Assembly (NCBI GenBank): GCA_963829235.1
Contig: CAWHIF010000004.1
Location: 248,001 to 312,000 of the forward strand
Source of the DNA: Bog-756 sp963829235
GTDB lineage: Bacteria > Actinomycetota > Acidimicrobiia > Acidimicrobiales > RAAP-2
Direction: 5' to 3'
DNA length: 64,000 nucleotides
Made by a program: the position numbers and the translations under genes. The notes beneath the pieces are model-generated. The model made no database searches. It worked only from the letters and a program-made list of their open reading frames with translations, and had not been told where the DNA came from. The stretch's first letter is position 1. The number at the start of each line of letters is the position of its first letter. Positions 19,638 through 27,299 of this stretch are shown piece by piece.

Positions 19638-20555
19638 TCACCAGCCACGTTCGGCCAGATGCACCCCGAGCGTGCCCATCTCCTGGCCGGCCATGGCATC
19701 GCCGAGGCCGGTCGAGACCTTGGCCACGAGGCCGGCGTCGGTGTAATGGGCGGTGGCCTCCACGATGGCACGGGCCATCCGCGACGGATTGGCGCTCTTG
19801 AAGATCCCCGACCCGACGAACACGGCCTCGGCTCCGAGCTGCATGACGAGCGATGCGTCGGCCGGGGTGGCGATGCCGCCGGCGCAGAACAGCGGGACCG
19901 GGAGGCGACCGGTGGCGGCGACCTCTTCGACCAGGCCGATGGGTGCGGCCAACTCCTTGGCCCACCCATACCGCTCGGCCGAGTCGGCCTCGGTCACCCG
20001 ACGGATGTCCCCGAGGATCGACCGCAGGTGCCGGACCGCCTCCACGATGTTGCCGGTCCCTGCCTCGCCCTTGGAACGGATCATCGCCGCACCCTCCGAA
20101 ATCCGGCGCAGTGCCTCCCCGAGGTTGGTGGCGCCGCACACGAAGGGCACCTCGTAGACCCACTTGTCGATGTGGTTGGCCTCGTCGGCCGGTGTCAGCA
20201 CCTCGCTCTCGTCGATGTAGTCGACGCCGAGTGCCGCCAGCACCTGGGCTTCGGCGAAGTGGCCGATGCGGGCCTTGGCCATGACCGGGACCGTCACCGC
20301 AGCCTTGATCCCCTCGATCAACGCGGGGTCGCTCATCCGGGCCACCCCGCCGTCACGCCGGATGTCGGCCGGCACCCGCTCGAGGGCCATGACCGCCACC
20401 GCCCCGGCGTCCTCGGCCACCTTGGCCTGCTCGGCATCGACCACGTCCATCACGACCCCGCCGCGCAGCATCTCGGCCAGGCCCCGTTTGACCGTGAAGG
20501 TGCCGGTCGGACGTTCGTCCCCGGACGTGCGTGCTTCGGTCATCGGGTCACCCAT
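19638..20555 (-). CDS. pdxS: Pyridoxal 5'-phosphate synthase lyase subunit PdxS
   Basis: Builds PLP from ribose 5-phosphate, glyceraldehyde 3-phosphate and ammonia. Catalytic lysines lie in PVMAKARIGHF (Lys94) and MIRSKGEAGTGN (about Lys162). Further family motifs are GGVVMDVVDAEQAKVAE, LGVDYIDESEVLTPAD and FCAGGIATPADASLVMQLG. It has 305 residues. I chose ATG 20555 because TAGAAT lies 6 nt upstream, a leaderless arrangement; ATG 20543 is an alternative. It forms a dodecameric complex with the adjacent PdxT. Confidence 0.97.
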   Translation of the reverse strand: MGDPMTEARTSGDERPTGTFTVKRGLAEMLRGGVVMDVVDAEQAKVAEDAGAVAVMALERVPADIRRDGGVARMSDPALIEGIKAAVTVPVMAKARIGHFAEAQVLAALGVDYIDESEVLTPADEANHIDKWVYEVPFVCGATNLGEALRRISEGAAMIRSKGEAGTGNIVEAVRHLRSILGDIRRVTEADSAERYGWAKELAAPIGLVEEVAATGRLPVPLFCAGGIATPADASLVMQLGAEAVFVGSGIFKSANPSRMARAIVEATAHYTDAGLVAKVSTGLGDAMAGQEMGTLGVHLAERGW

Positions 20556-20561
20556 GTGGTC

Positions 20562-20567
20562 ATTCTA
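20562..20567 (-). promoter_or_regulatory. pdxS -10 box (leaderless)
   Basis: TAGAAT on the minus strand is separated from the pdxS ATG (20555) by exactly 6 nt. It is the best -10 match among the leaderless-type promoters seen in this window. Confidence 0.55.
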
Positions 20568-20595
20568 CCCTCCGCCATCACGACCAGAGCCCGGA

Positions 20596-20638
20596 CATGC
20601 CACACCGGCCGGCCCCGAGGGGCGGCCGGTGTGGCATG
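20596..20638 (-). terminator. Strong hairpin downstream of yceI
   Basis: Perfect 16-bp arms CATGCCACACCGGCCG (20596-20611) and CGGCCGGTGTGGCATG (20623-20638) flank an 11-nt loop that can pair further (CCCC with GGGG). It lies 22 bp after the yceI stop and upstream of pdxS. There is no T-run, but GC-rich hairpins without one are common terminators in actinobacteria. Confidence 0.7.
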
Positions 20639-20660
20639 CGTTCGGGTGGTCGGCAGGGGC

Positions 20661-21245
20661 TCAGGCCTGGAGTACCGCCTCGAGCTCGATCTGGATGTCC
20701 ACCTTCTTGGCCAACAGGATGCTTCCGCTGGCGTCGGCCACGGCACCGAAGGACACGCCGAACTCGTCACGGTTGATGGACGTCGATGCGCTGAAGCCCA
20801 CCCGCTGGTTGCCCCACGGGTCCTGCACCACACCTTCGTAGGTGACGTCGAGGGCCACCTGCTTGGTCACGCCGCGGATGGTCAGGTCACCGACGACCTT
20901 GAACTCGGTCGGGCTCTCGGCCTCGATGGATGTGCTGGTGAAGGTCCATGAGGGATGGTTCTCGACGTCGAAGAAGTCGTTGGTGCGCAGATGGTTGTCC
21001 CGGGTCTCCTCACGGGTGTCCACGCTGGTCGCGTCGATGGTCACCGTCGCCTTGGACCGGGTGGGGTCCTCGGCGAGCTCGAGCGTGCCTTCGAACTTGC
21101 TCAACCGGCCCCGCACCTTGGACACGGCCAGGTGCCGCACGGCGAAGCCAAACTCGGAATGCGACGGGTCGATCACGTACGTCCCCACCGCCGGATACTC
21201 CACCCCGTTGACGTTCCTGCTGGTCACTGTGGTCTCTGCTGTCAT
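20661..21245 (-). CDS. YceI family lipid-binding beta-barrel protein
   Basis: YceI-like lipocalin-type protein, thought to bind isoprenoid lipids. The start MTAETTVTSRN at 21245 has GAAGGAG about 6 nt upstream. Family motifs are GTYVIDPSHSEFGFAVRHLAVSKVRGRLSKFEG (read in two parts), the NDFFDVENHPSWTFTST region, and GDLTIRGVTKQVALDV. There is no signal peptide, so it is cytoplasmic like many actinobacterial members. It is divergent from the marR gene, and its promoter overlaps a 14-bp inverted repeat, so MarR control is likely (inference). It has 194 residues. Confidence 0.92.
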   Translation of the reverse strand: MTAETTVTSRNVNGVEYPAVGTYVIDPSHSEFGFAVRHLAVSKVRGRLSKFEGTLELAEDPTRSKATVTIDATSVDTREETRDNHLRTNDFFDVENHPSWTFTSTSIEAESPTEFKVVGDLTIRGVTKQVALDVTYEGVVQDPWGNQRVGFSASTSINRDEFGVSFGAVADASGSILLAKKVDIQIELEAVLQA

Positions 21246-21330
21246 CTCTGCTCCTTCGGTCGTCCTCGGCACCCGCCATCGGGTACTCGTCCTCGGTCTT
21301 CCTCCGACCGCACCCTGGCGCCCGGAGTTG

Positions 21331-21372
21331 CTTGCAGCCACAACTATATCCAAGATTTGTTGTGGTCGCAAG
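21331..21372. promoter_or_regulatory. yceI promoter embedded in a 14-bp inverted repeat (candidate MarR operator)
   Basis: CTTGCAGCCACAAC (21331-21344) and GTTGTGGTCGCAAG (21359-21372) form arms with 12 of 14 bases paired and a 14-nt spacer. On the minus strand TTGCGA (21371-21366), a 17-nt spacer and TATAGT (21348-21343) make a near-consensus promoter for yceI, with both hexamers inside the dyad. Confidence 0.6.
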
Positions 21373-21386
21373 TACCTTTACCCATC

Positions 21387-21395
21387 TTGTACAAT
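21387..21395 (+). promoter_or_regulatory. marR -10 box and TTGTACAA palindrome
   Basis: TACAAT (21390-21395) lies 7 nt before the ATG at 21403, a leaderless arrangement. It overlaps the perfect 8-bp palindrome TTGTACAA (21387-21394), a possible second regulator site. Confidence 0.45.
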
Positions 21396-21402
21396 GGCAA
21401 AC

Positions 21403-21915
21403 ATGGGACGAGCGGTGGTGACGGATGACGAACGGCTGACCACGGTCGGCCTCCTCTTCGAATCGGCGGCCGGGCTTCGAAGGGTGTTCCAACGCCGGTT
21501 CGAGTCGGAGCGGGCGCTCTCCAACCAGTCGTTCGACGTGCTCATCCGGCTGGCCCGGTCCCCCGGCTCGGAGCTGCGGATGAGCGAGTTGGCGGCTCAG
21601 ACCTCGCTGACACCGAGCGGGCTCACCCGGTCGGTCGACCGCCTCGTCGAACAGGACCTGGTCGTGCGGAGGGTCTGCCCCGAGGACCGGAGGGGCGCGT
21701 TCGCCGTGCTGACCCCCGCCGGTCAGGCATTGATGGACCGGGCCATCCCCGACCACCTGGCCCACATCGACGAGCTGCTCAGCAACCTCTTCACGGCAGA
21801 GGAGGAAGAGACCCTGGCCGTCCTGCTCCGCAAGCTCCGCGACCATCTGTTTGCCAGCAATTCGGAGTGGGCACTGGCGCACGAGGACACCGACATGTGT
21901 CCGGGGGTCGACTGA
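21403..21915 (+). CDS. MarR family transcriptional regulator
   Basis: Winged-helix repressor of 170 residues. The recognition region MSELAAQTSLTPSGLTRSVDRLVEQDLVVRR is followed by the wing motif CPEDRRGAFAVLTPAG. N- and C-terminal helices would form the dimer interface. The start ATG 21403 fits the -10 box; ATG 21394, three codons earlier, is an alternative but would lie inside the -10 element. It is divergent from yceI, with shared control DNA between. The ligand cannot be told from sequence. Confidence 0.92.
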   Translation: MGRAVVTDDERLTTVGLLFESAAGLRRVFQRRFESERALSNQSFDVLIRLARSPGSELRMSELAAQTSLTPSGLTRSVDRLVEQDLVVRRVCPEDRRGAFAVLTPAGQALMDRAIPDHLAHIDELLSNLFTAEEEETLAVLLRKLRDHLFASNSEWALAHEDTDMCPGVD

Positions 21916-21933
21916 ACATCAGGTCGCGGCTCC

Positions 21934-22001
21934 AGCCGGTCAGCGGAGTCAGCCGGTCAGCGGCTCCAGCCTGCGAGTGGAGTCAGCCGGTCAGCGGAGT
22001 G
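21934..22001. repeat. 17-bp tandem repeat, four copies, between convergent genes
   Basis: Units AGCCGGTCAGCGGAGTC, AGCCGGTCAGCGGCTCC, AGCCTGCGAGTGGAGTC and AGCCGGTCAGCGGAGTG run head to tail with no gaps. A partial unit precedes them. The last copy overlaps the stop codon and final residues of the M48 protease gene. Confidence 0.85.
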
Positions 22002-23256
22002 ATTGTGCGGCCGCACGCACCCGGGTGTCGTCGAGGTTGCCCTCCACCGGGGTGGCGCGATCGGCACCGGCCAGCGGGTCGATCCACAACCACCGGGTGA
22101 GGGCGGCGATCCGGCCTCTGCCCGGGGGCCACGGTTGTGGGGTCACCGTGCGGTCCACCATCGTCTCGAGGGCCGAGCCGATGCCGGGGGGATAGCGAAC
22201 CACGACCGCGGCGCGCTGGTCGGCCGAGAACTCACGGCCCCGCCCGACGAGGGTGTGCACCCTGTCGGCCCCGAACCCGGTTCCCCTGACCACAGCCCAG
22301 GGGACGGTGGCGACGACGGCGAGGCCGGCGACGACGGTGTCGTGCCGCTTTATGTGGACCAGTTCGTGGGCCAGCACTCCTTCGAGCTCGACCAGGGTCA
22401 GCAACTCGTCGAGGCCGGACGTCACGACCAGTGTGGCCGACTCGGGATCCCGCCCGACAGCCATCGCGTTCGGGACGGCGCTCTCGACCACGCAGATGGT
22501 CGGTCGGGGCAGGCCCATGGTGGCGCACAGTCCGTCGACCAGATTGTCCAGCCGGGGATACTCCCACTCGTTGGTCGGAGTGGCTCCGACCGCCCGCACG
22601 ACGACGTCAGGGGCTGCCCGCCACAACCACACGGAGAGGACGACGGTCACCGCCACCAGTGCCACGGCTGCGACCAGCAGGAGCCCCGCCAGCGCCAGGA
22701 CCACGCCCACCAACACGCCGGCCACCAGCGCGGGCGTCAAGCAGATGACCATGGCCCGCCGTCGGTTGGTGTGGACGGTGGCGGCCTCCTCGCTGCCCTC
22801 GCCCGAGCGATCCACGGCCGACGCCGGCGGTGCCGAACCGGCGGTCCGCGGCGGGACGGTCCCACCCGTCCGCGGGCCCTGTTTCGCCCCCCCACCGCGC
22901 TGGCCGCCGGATCTCTGCGACGGGGAGGAGGTTCTGTTCCCCGTGGAGCCCCGCGACCCCCCACCGCTCCTGCCGCCCGACGACGACCCGGCCCGTCCGC
23001 CGACTTGTCCGGCGCGTGCCTTCGGGTCGCCGTTCCCGCCCGAGGACGGCCCGCCGGGTCCACGACCGCCGCCGCCTCCGCCCCCCCGGCTACGGTTGCG
23101 GTTGCGGTTCCTGTTCGAACTCGAGGACCGGCCTGCACCCGATCCCGCCGAACCGCCCGGACCCGAGGGGTTCCGACCGCCGGTGGACGGCTGACCCCGG
23201 GCACCGGGGATCCCCGCGGGGCCCACCGGCTCGGAAGGATCTTTGGATTCACTCAT
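21991..23256 (-). CDS. M48 family membrane zinc metalloprotease with a disordered N-terminus
   Basis: HtpX/Ste24-like integral membrane protease. The zinc motif HELVHIKRHD lies at about residue 299, with the third ligand in GREFSADQRA. Two membrane helices occur at about 170-215 (MVICLTPALVAGVLVGVVLA and the following segment). The first 160 residues are low-complexity Gly/Ser/Arg/Pro, including an SSSSNRNRNRNRSRGGGGGG stretch. ATG 23256 has no strong SD, but TACACT lies 9 nt upstream. It lies 22 nt after pimA, so it can also be expressed from the PIM operon. The substrate is unknown. Confidence 0.88.
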   Translation of the reverse strand: MSESKDPSEPVGPAGIPGARGQPSTGGRNPSGPGGSAGSGAGRSSSSNRNRNRNRSRGGGGGGGRGPGGPSSGGNGDPKARAGQVGGRAGSSSGGRSGGGSRGSTGNRTSSPSQRSGGQRGGGAKQGPRTGGTVPPRTAGSAPPASAVDRSGEGSEEAATVHTNRRRAMVICLTPALVAGVLVGVVLALAGLLLVAAVALVAVTVVLSVWLWRAAPDVVVRAVGATPTNEWEYPRLDNLVDGLCATMGLPRPTICVVESAVPNAMAVGRDPESATLVVTSGLDELLTLVELEGVLAHELVHIKRHDTVVAGLAVVATVPWAVVRGTGFGADRVHTLVGRGREFSADQRAAVVVRYPPGIGSALETMVDRTVTPQPWPPGRGRIAALTRWLWIDPLAGADRATPVEGNLDDTRVRAAAQSLR

Positions 23257-23278
23257 GGTCCGAGCAGTGTACGGCCGC

Positions 23279-24487
23279 TCAGGGCCGGGGCCCGACCATG
23301 GCCGAGCGGTACCAACCCTCGTACCAGCCGGCCAACCGCTCCATCGACCATCCATCGGCCCGACGGGCTGCGGCCGAGAGCCAGCACCGGCGTGGTGCCT
23401 CCCGGTCCGGCCCGGTCGGGCAGCCGGCCACCGCCAGCTCCCCGGAGAGGACCCCGGCCAGGGCATCGGCCAGGTGCGCAGGGTGGCCCGGAGGAACCAG
23501 CACCGCACACCCGCCGGCCGCCGACCGGTAGCCGTCGATGTCACTGGCCACCACCGGTGTCCGCGCCGCCATGGCCTCGAGTAGCACCATGCCGAACGAC
23601 TCACCTCCGAGGGACGGTGCGCACAGGACCTCGGCCGCCGCCAGCCGTCGCACCTTCTCGTCCTCGGGGATGACCCCCAGCCAGACGACGTCGGACGACC
23701 CGGGGTGGTCACGCCGGAGGGCGGCGGACTCGGGTCCGTCGCCCGCGATCCAAAGCCGTGGCCGTCCGTGGTCGGTGCCGCGGGGGTCGCCGTGGGGGTC
23801 GGTTCCCGGTCGGTCGATCAGCCGGTCGAAGGCCTCGAGGAGGACTCGCAAACCCTTCCGCTCCTCGTGGCGACCGAGGAACAGGATGGTCGGTCGGTCC
23901 GTCGGCCACGGGACGACATCTCGATAGCGGTCCAGCTCGATCCCGTTGAACCCGACCTCGTAGGTGCCACCGAGTGCGTGCGACGCGGTGGCTCGGGCCG
24001 CCTCGGACACCGCCGTCCGGACGGCCAGGCGTCCGGCCAGCCGACGGACCAACGGACCGAGCAGGGTGTAGAGGGCGCTGCCGCCGTTGCGGTGGAACGT
24101 GGCCACCATGGGAGGGATGTCCCGGCCTACCAGCAGTCCGTAGGGCAGACCGGGTGTGAAGGGCTCGTGCACGTGGACCACGTCGAAGGACATGGACCTG
24201 AGGGAACGGAGGGCCCGCGCCGCGGACAGGACCGACAGGCTCACGGGAGCCACCGAGCCGTTGGCCGGCAGCGAGACCGAACGGCCGGTGGCCACCAGGT
24301 CCACGCCGGCCGGAGCGTCCCCGGCATCGTCCAGCGGGGCGAACACGGTGGCACGGTGACCGGCGGCCTCCTGGGCCCGGGCCAGCCCGATCACCTGACC
24401 CTGGACCCCACCCGGCCGGGACAGGCTGTACGGACAGACCAGCGCGATGCGAAGTGACGAGGATGTCGACGGGCCGGCGATCTCCAC
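23279..24487 (-). CDS. pimA: GT4 glycosyltransferase, PimA-like phosphatidylinositol alpha-mannosyltransferase
   Basis: Would transfer mannose from GDP-mannose to phosphatidylinositol, the first PIM step, at the inner membrane face. The N-terminal Rossmann motif RIALVCPYSLSRPGGVQGQV is characteristic of PimA. Other features are FDVVHVHEPFTPGLPYGLL, LFLGRHEERKGLRVLLEAF and the nucleotide-sugar motif LGGESFGMVLLEAMAA with its Glu. GTG 24487 or TTG 24490 are candidate starts, 4-7 nt after the GGDEF stop. Context (pgsA-like and patA-like genes upstream) supports PimA over other GT4 roles. Confidence 0.88.
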   Translation of the reverse strand: MEIAGPSTSSSLRIALVCPYSLSRPGGVQGQVIGLARAQEAAGHRATVFAPLDDAGDAPAGVDLVATGRSVSLPANGSVAPVSLSVLSAARALRSLRSMSFDVVHVHEPFTPGLPYGLLVGRDIPPMVATFHRNGGSALYTLLGPLVRRLAGRLAVRTAVSEAARATASHALGGTYEVGFNGIELDRYRDVVPWPTDRPTILFLGRHEERKGLRVLLEAFDRLIDRPGTDPHGDPRGTDHGRPRLWIAGDGPESAALRRDHPGSSDVVWLGVIPEDEKVRRLAAAEVLCAPSLGGESFGMVLLEAMAARTPVVASDIDGYRSAAGGCAVLVPPGHPAHLADALAGVLSGELAVAGCPTGPDREAPRRCWLSAAARRADGWSMERLAGWYEGWYRSAMVGPRP

Positions 24488-24494
24488 CAACCGG

Positions 24495-26360
24495 TCAGTC
24501 CATCATCGATCGGCGTTCCCGCCGGCGGCTCCATTTGACCCCGTACATGGCGTCGTCCGCCCGGCTCAACAGCCTGGACGGGTCCGTGTCGGGATTGTCG
24601 GCGAAGACGCCGCCCACCGAGGCCAGCACCGACAGCGTGCGTCCGTCGATGCGGTAGGGCCGGGCGAGGGCGGTCGAGATGCGCTCGGCGATGCGGAGCA
24701 TCTCCTCCTCCCCGCTTTCCACGTCGCAGACCACGACGAACTCGTCCCCACCCAACCGGGCAACCGTGTCGGTGGGGCGCACGATGGCCAGGAGCCTGCG
24801 GGCCACGGCCACCAGCATGTCGTCTCCCACGTCGTGCCCGAGCACGTCGTTGATCTCCTTGAACTCGTCCAGGTCGAGCAGGAAGACGGCCACCCCCGGC
24901 TGGCCGCCCGACTCTCCGGGGTACACCCCCGGCAGGCGACGGGCCAGGGCGTCGATGGCCTCCTGCAACCGCTCGGCCAACAGTGTCCGGTTGGCCAGCC
25001 CGGTGAGCGGATCGTGGAGGGCCATCTCGGCCAGTCGTTCCTCGTTCAACTTCTGTTCGGTGACGTCGTGCATGGCCACGACCGCCCCGAGCATCGAGCC
25101 TTCCTCGTCCACCAGTGCCTGGCCGTTGACGCTGACCTTGCGCTGATCGCCGTTGCGGGACTCGAGGATGATCTCGATGTCGCGGAACTGCTCGCCCGAC
25201 ATGGCCCGGATCAGAGGGTTCTCACGCTGGGCCATGGGCGACCCGTCCGGTCGGCGCAGCCCCTGGTCGGTGGGGATCGTACCGATCGGGTCGTCTTCCC
25301 GGTCGAACCCGTGGAGCTGACGTGCGGCCGGGTTGAACACGGTGATGCGCCCTTCGTCGTCACAAGCCACGATGCCCTCTTCGAGCGTATCCAACAGCAC
25401 CTGGAGGAACTGCTCCTCACGCCGGAGCTCGACCGCCGACCGGCGCGCCGCGGTGACGTCGCTGAACGAGGCCACCGCACCGGCGATCTGGCCGTCCGCG
25501 CCGAACATGGCCTGGGTGTTGCTCCGGATCCACATGGCCGGCCGCCCTTTGCGCAGGAGTCCGTGCACGACCCCGACCGACCGCCGGCCGTGGTGCAGGG
25601 CCTGCCCGATCGGGTCGGCGCGCCCGTCCACGGTTTCACCTTCGACATCGATGACCTCGAGACCCCGCGAACGAGCACCTTCCATGAGGTCCCCGATGCG
25701 CCGGCCGATCAGGCGTACCCGGGGGGCTTCGAACATCACTTCGAACGCCTCGTTCACCCGGACCACGGTGCCGTCGGCATCGACCATCATCACCCCGTCG
25801 GCCAGTGACTCGATGATGGTGGCCTGGCGGCGGTCCACGTCGAGGACCCGCTGCTCGAGGTTCTTGTGCTCGGTGATGTCACGGATGTTGACGACGATCC
25901 CGCCGATGGGATCGTCGAGATGGTTGGCCGCCACGACCTCGAGGTCGATCGGCTTCCCGTCGGCCCGCACCGTGCGCATCTCGAGGGAGACGGACAGCCG
26001 GCGCCGCGCCACCAGATCGCTGAAGAGGGCGCGCACCGGCTCGACGCTCAAGGAGTCGAACAGCCCGAACGCATCGAGCCCCACGACATTGCTGATGTCG
26101 TAGCCGAAGAGGCGCTCGGCCGATGCACTCACGAAGATGAACCGGCCGGTTGCTCCGATCACCGCGATCACGTCGAAGTCCTGTTCGTTGAGCGAGTGGA
26201 ACCGCGGCTCGCCCGCCGGCCGCGATCCATTGCCGACCGGGAGGTCGGGAACCGGACGCGACGGGGCGGTCCGGTCCGGAACACGGTTCATGATCACCGG
26301 ATGTCCGAACGCCTCGAACTCGGCGTCCCCGGCGAGCGGGCGGCTCTCGAACTTCGTCAC
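24495..26360 (-). CDS. Diguanylate cyclase with three PAS domains, inside the PIM operon
   Basis: Signalling protein of 621 residues predicted to make cyclic di-GMP. PAS domains lie at about 57-175, 183-300 and 310-425, each ending in the usual DITE/DVTA/DVTE linker. The GGDEF domain follows (about 436-610), with DPLTGLANRTLL, LLDLDEFKEINDVLGH and the intact active site LGGDEFVVV. RPTD sits exactly five residues before GGDEF, matching the inhibitory I-site RxxD. No EAL domain or membrane helix is seen. The GTG start overlaps the patA-like stop by 4 nt (GTGA), and pimA begins 4-7 nt after its stop, so it is translated within the PIM operon. Confidence 0.94.
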   Translation of the reverse strand: MTKFESRPLAGDAEFEAFGHPVIMNRVPDRTAPSRPVPDLPVGNGSRPAGEPRFHSLNEQDFDVIAVIGATGRFIFVSASAERLFGYDISNVVGLDAFGLFDSLSVEPVRALFSDLVARRRLSVSLEMRTVRADGKPIDLEVVAANHLDDPIGGIVVNIRDITEHKNLEQRVLDVDRRQATIIESLADGVMMVDADGTVVRVNEAFEVMFEAPRVRLIGRRIGDLMEGARSRGLEVIDVEGETVDGRADPIGQALHHGRRSVGVVHGLLRKGRPAMWIRSNTQAMFGADGQIAGAVASFSDVTAARRSAVELRREEQFLQVLLDTLEEGIVACDDEGRITVFNPAARQLHGFDREDDPIGTIPTDQGLRRPDGSPMAQRENPLIRAMSGEQFRDIEIILESRNGDQRKVSVNGQALVDEEGSMLGAVVAMHDVTEQKLNEERLAEMALHDPLTGLANRTLLAERLQEAIDALARRLPGVYPGESGGQPGVAVFLLDLDEFKEINDVLGHDVGDDMLVAVARRLLAIVRPTDTVARLGGDEFVVVCDVESGEEEMLRIAERISTALARPYRIDGRTLSVLASVGGVFADNPDTDPSRLLSRADDAMYGVKWSRRRERRSMMD

Positions 26361-27262
26361 GTGGCCGCCACCCGGTCAGCCAGCCACAGCGGCTGGAAGA
26401 CATGCCACTGATCGGGAGCCTGCCGGATCAGTCCCTCGAAGCGGGTGGCGATCCCCTGGGTGAGGCGGGTCACGTCCTCCCGCAGGGAACCACGACGGGT
26501 CGTGTCGAGCGGCGGCTGCACGAGGGCGCGGTGGTCGCGACCCGGACCGCTGTAGACGGCCCCGGTGACCAGTTGTGCACCGCTCCGGATGGCCAGGGTG
26601 GCCGGGCCCGCCGGCATGGTGGTCGTCTCGCCGAAGAACTCCACCTCGATGCCGTTGCCGGCCAGGTCGCGATCGCTGAGCAGGCCGACCAGTCCGCCGC
26701 GGCGCAGGGTGGAGATCACCGAACTTCCCGACGACGCGTCGAGGGGCACGATGGTCAGCCCCATGGCGGCACGCTGCTCGACGAAGAACTCGAACAGTTC
26801 CGGAGGCTCGATCTGCTCGGCAACCGCGGTCATGGGCAGGCCCTGCGTGGCCAGAAACGCACCCCCGAACTCCCAGCTCCCGACATGCGGTAGTGCCATG
26901 ATGACGCCCTTTCCGGCTGCCATCCCTTCCACCAGATACCCCAGGCCCTGGACCAACGTGCGCTGCTCGACCTCGATCGGCGGCGTCCGCCCGAGCCGGG
27001 CTCCTTCGACCCAGTACCGAGCGTAGGCCCGAAACGACCGCCGTGCCCACCGGTCGAGGATGACCCGGTCGTCTGCGTCATCGGGATCGGCTCCGAGGAC
27101 CCGCCGCAGGTTGGTCGAGACCATCTCACGATGGTCATCGCGCACCTTGAACATCACGTCACCGGCCAGGTTGGCCACCCTCAGTGCCACCGGTTCGGGC
27201 AATGCGGACAGGCACCGGCCGAGCGTGGTGTACGTGCGGAAGACCGCTTGCCCCTTGTTCAC
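26357..27262 (-). CDS. patA: Lysophospholipid acyltransferase family protein, PatA-like PIM acyltransferase
   Basis: LpxL/HtrB-type acyltransferase of 301 residues. The catalytic H(x4)D/E motif is LPHVGSWEFGGAF, followed by VGLLSDRDLAGNGIEVEFFG and TMPAGPATLAIRSGAQLV, which match the PIM acyltransferase group. In mycobacteria PatA adds palmitate to the mannose made by PimA, and the gene lies between pgsA1 and pimA. Here the same order holds, except that a GGDEF gene intervenes before pimA. The start is GTG at 27262, 37 nt after the pgsA-like stop. Acyl chain and acceptor are inferred from context. Confidence 0.88.
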   Translation of the reverse strand: MNKGQAVFRTYTTLGRCLSALPEPVALRVANLAGDVMFKVRDDHREMVSTNLRRVLGADPDDADDRVILDRWARRSFRAYARYWVEGARLGRTPPIEVEQRTLVQGLGYLVEGMAAGKGVIMALPHVGSWEFGGAFLATQGLPMTAVAEQIEPPELFEFFVEQRAAMGLTIVPLDASSGSSVISTLRRGGLVGLLSDRDLAGNGIEVEFFGETTTMPAGPATLAIRSGAQLVTGAVYSGPGRDHRALVQPPLDTTRRGSLREDVTRLTQGIATRFEGLIRQAPDQWHVFQPLWLADRVAAT

Positions 27263-27299
27263 GAGCCCTCGTCCTCGATCTGTCGGTGGCCGGGCCGAC

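Noticed and set aside
22003..23673. A 556-codon plus-strand frame across the M48 gene
   Set aside because: It is low-complexity antisense to the protease gene, with no family motif and no start signal.
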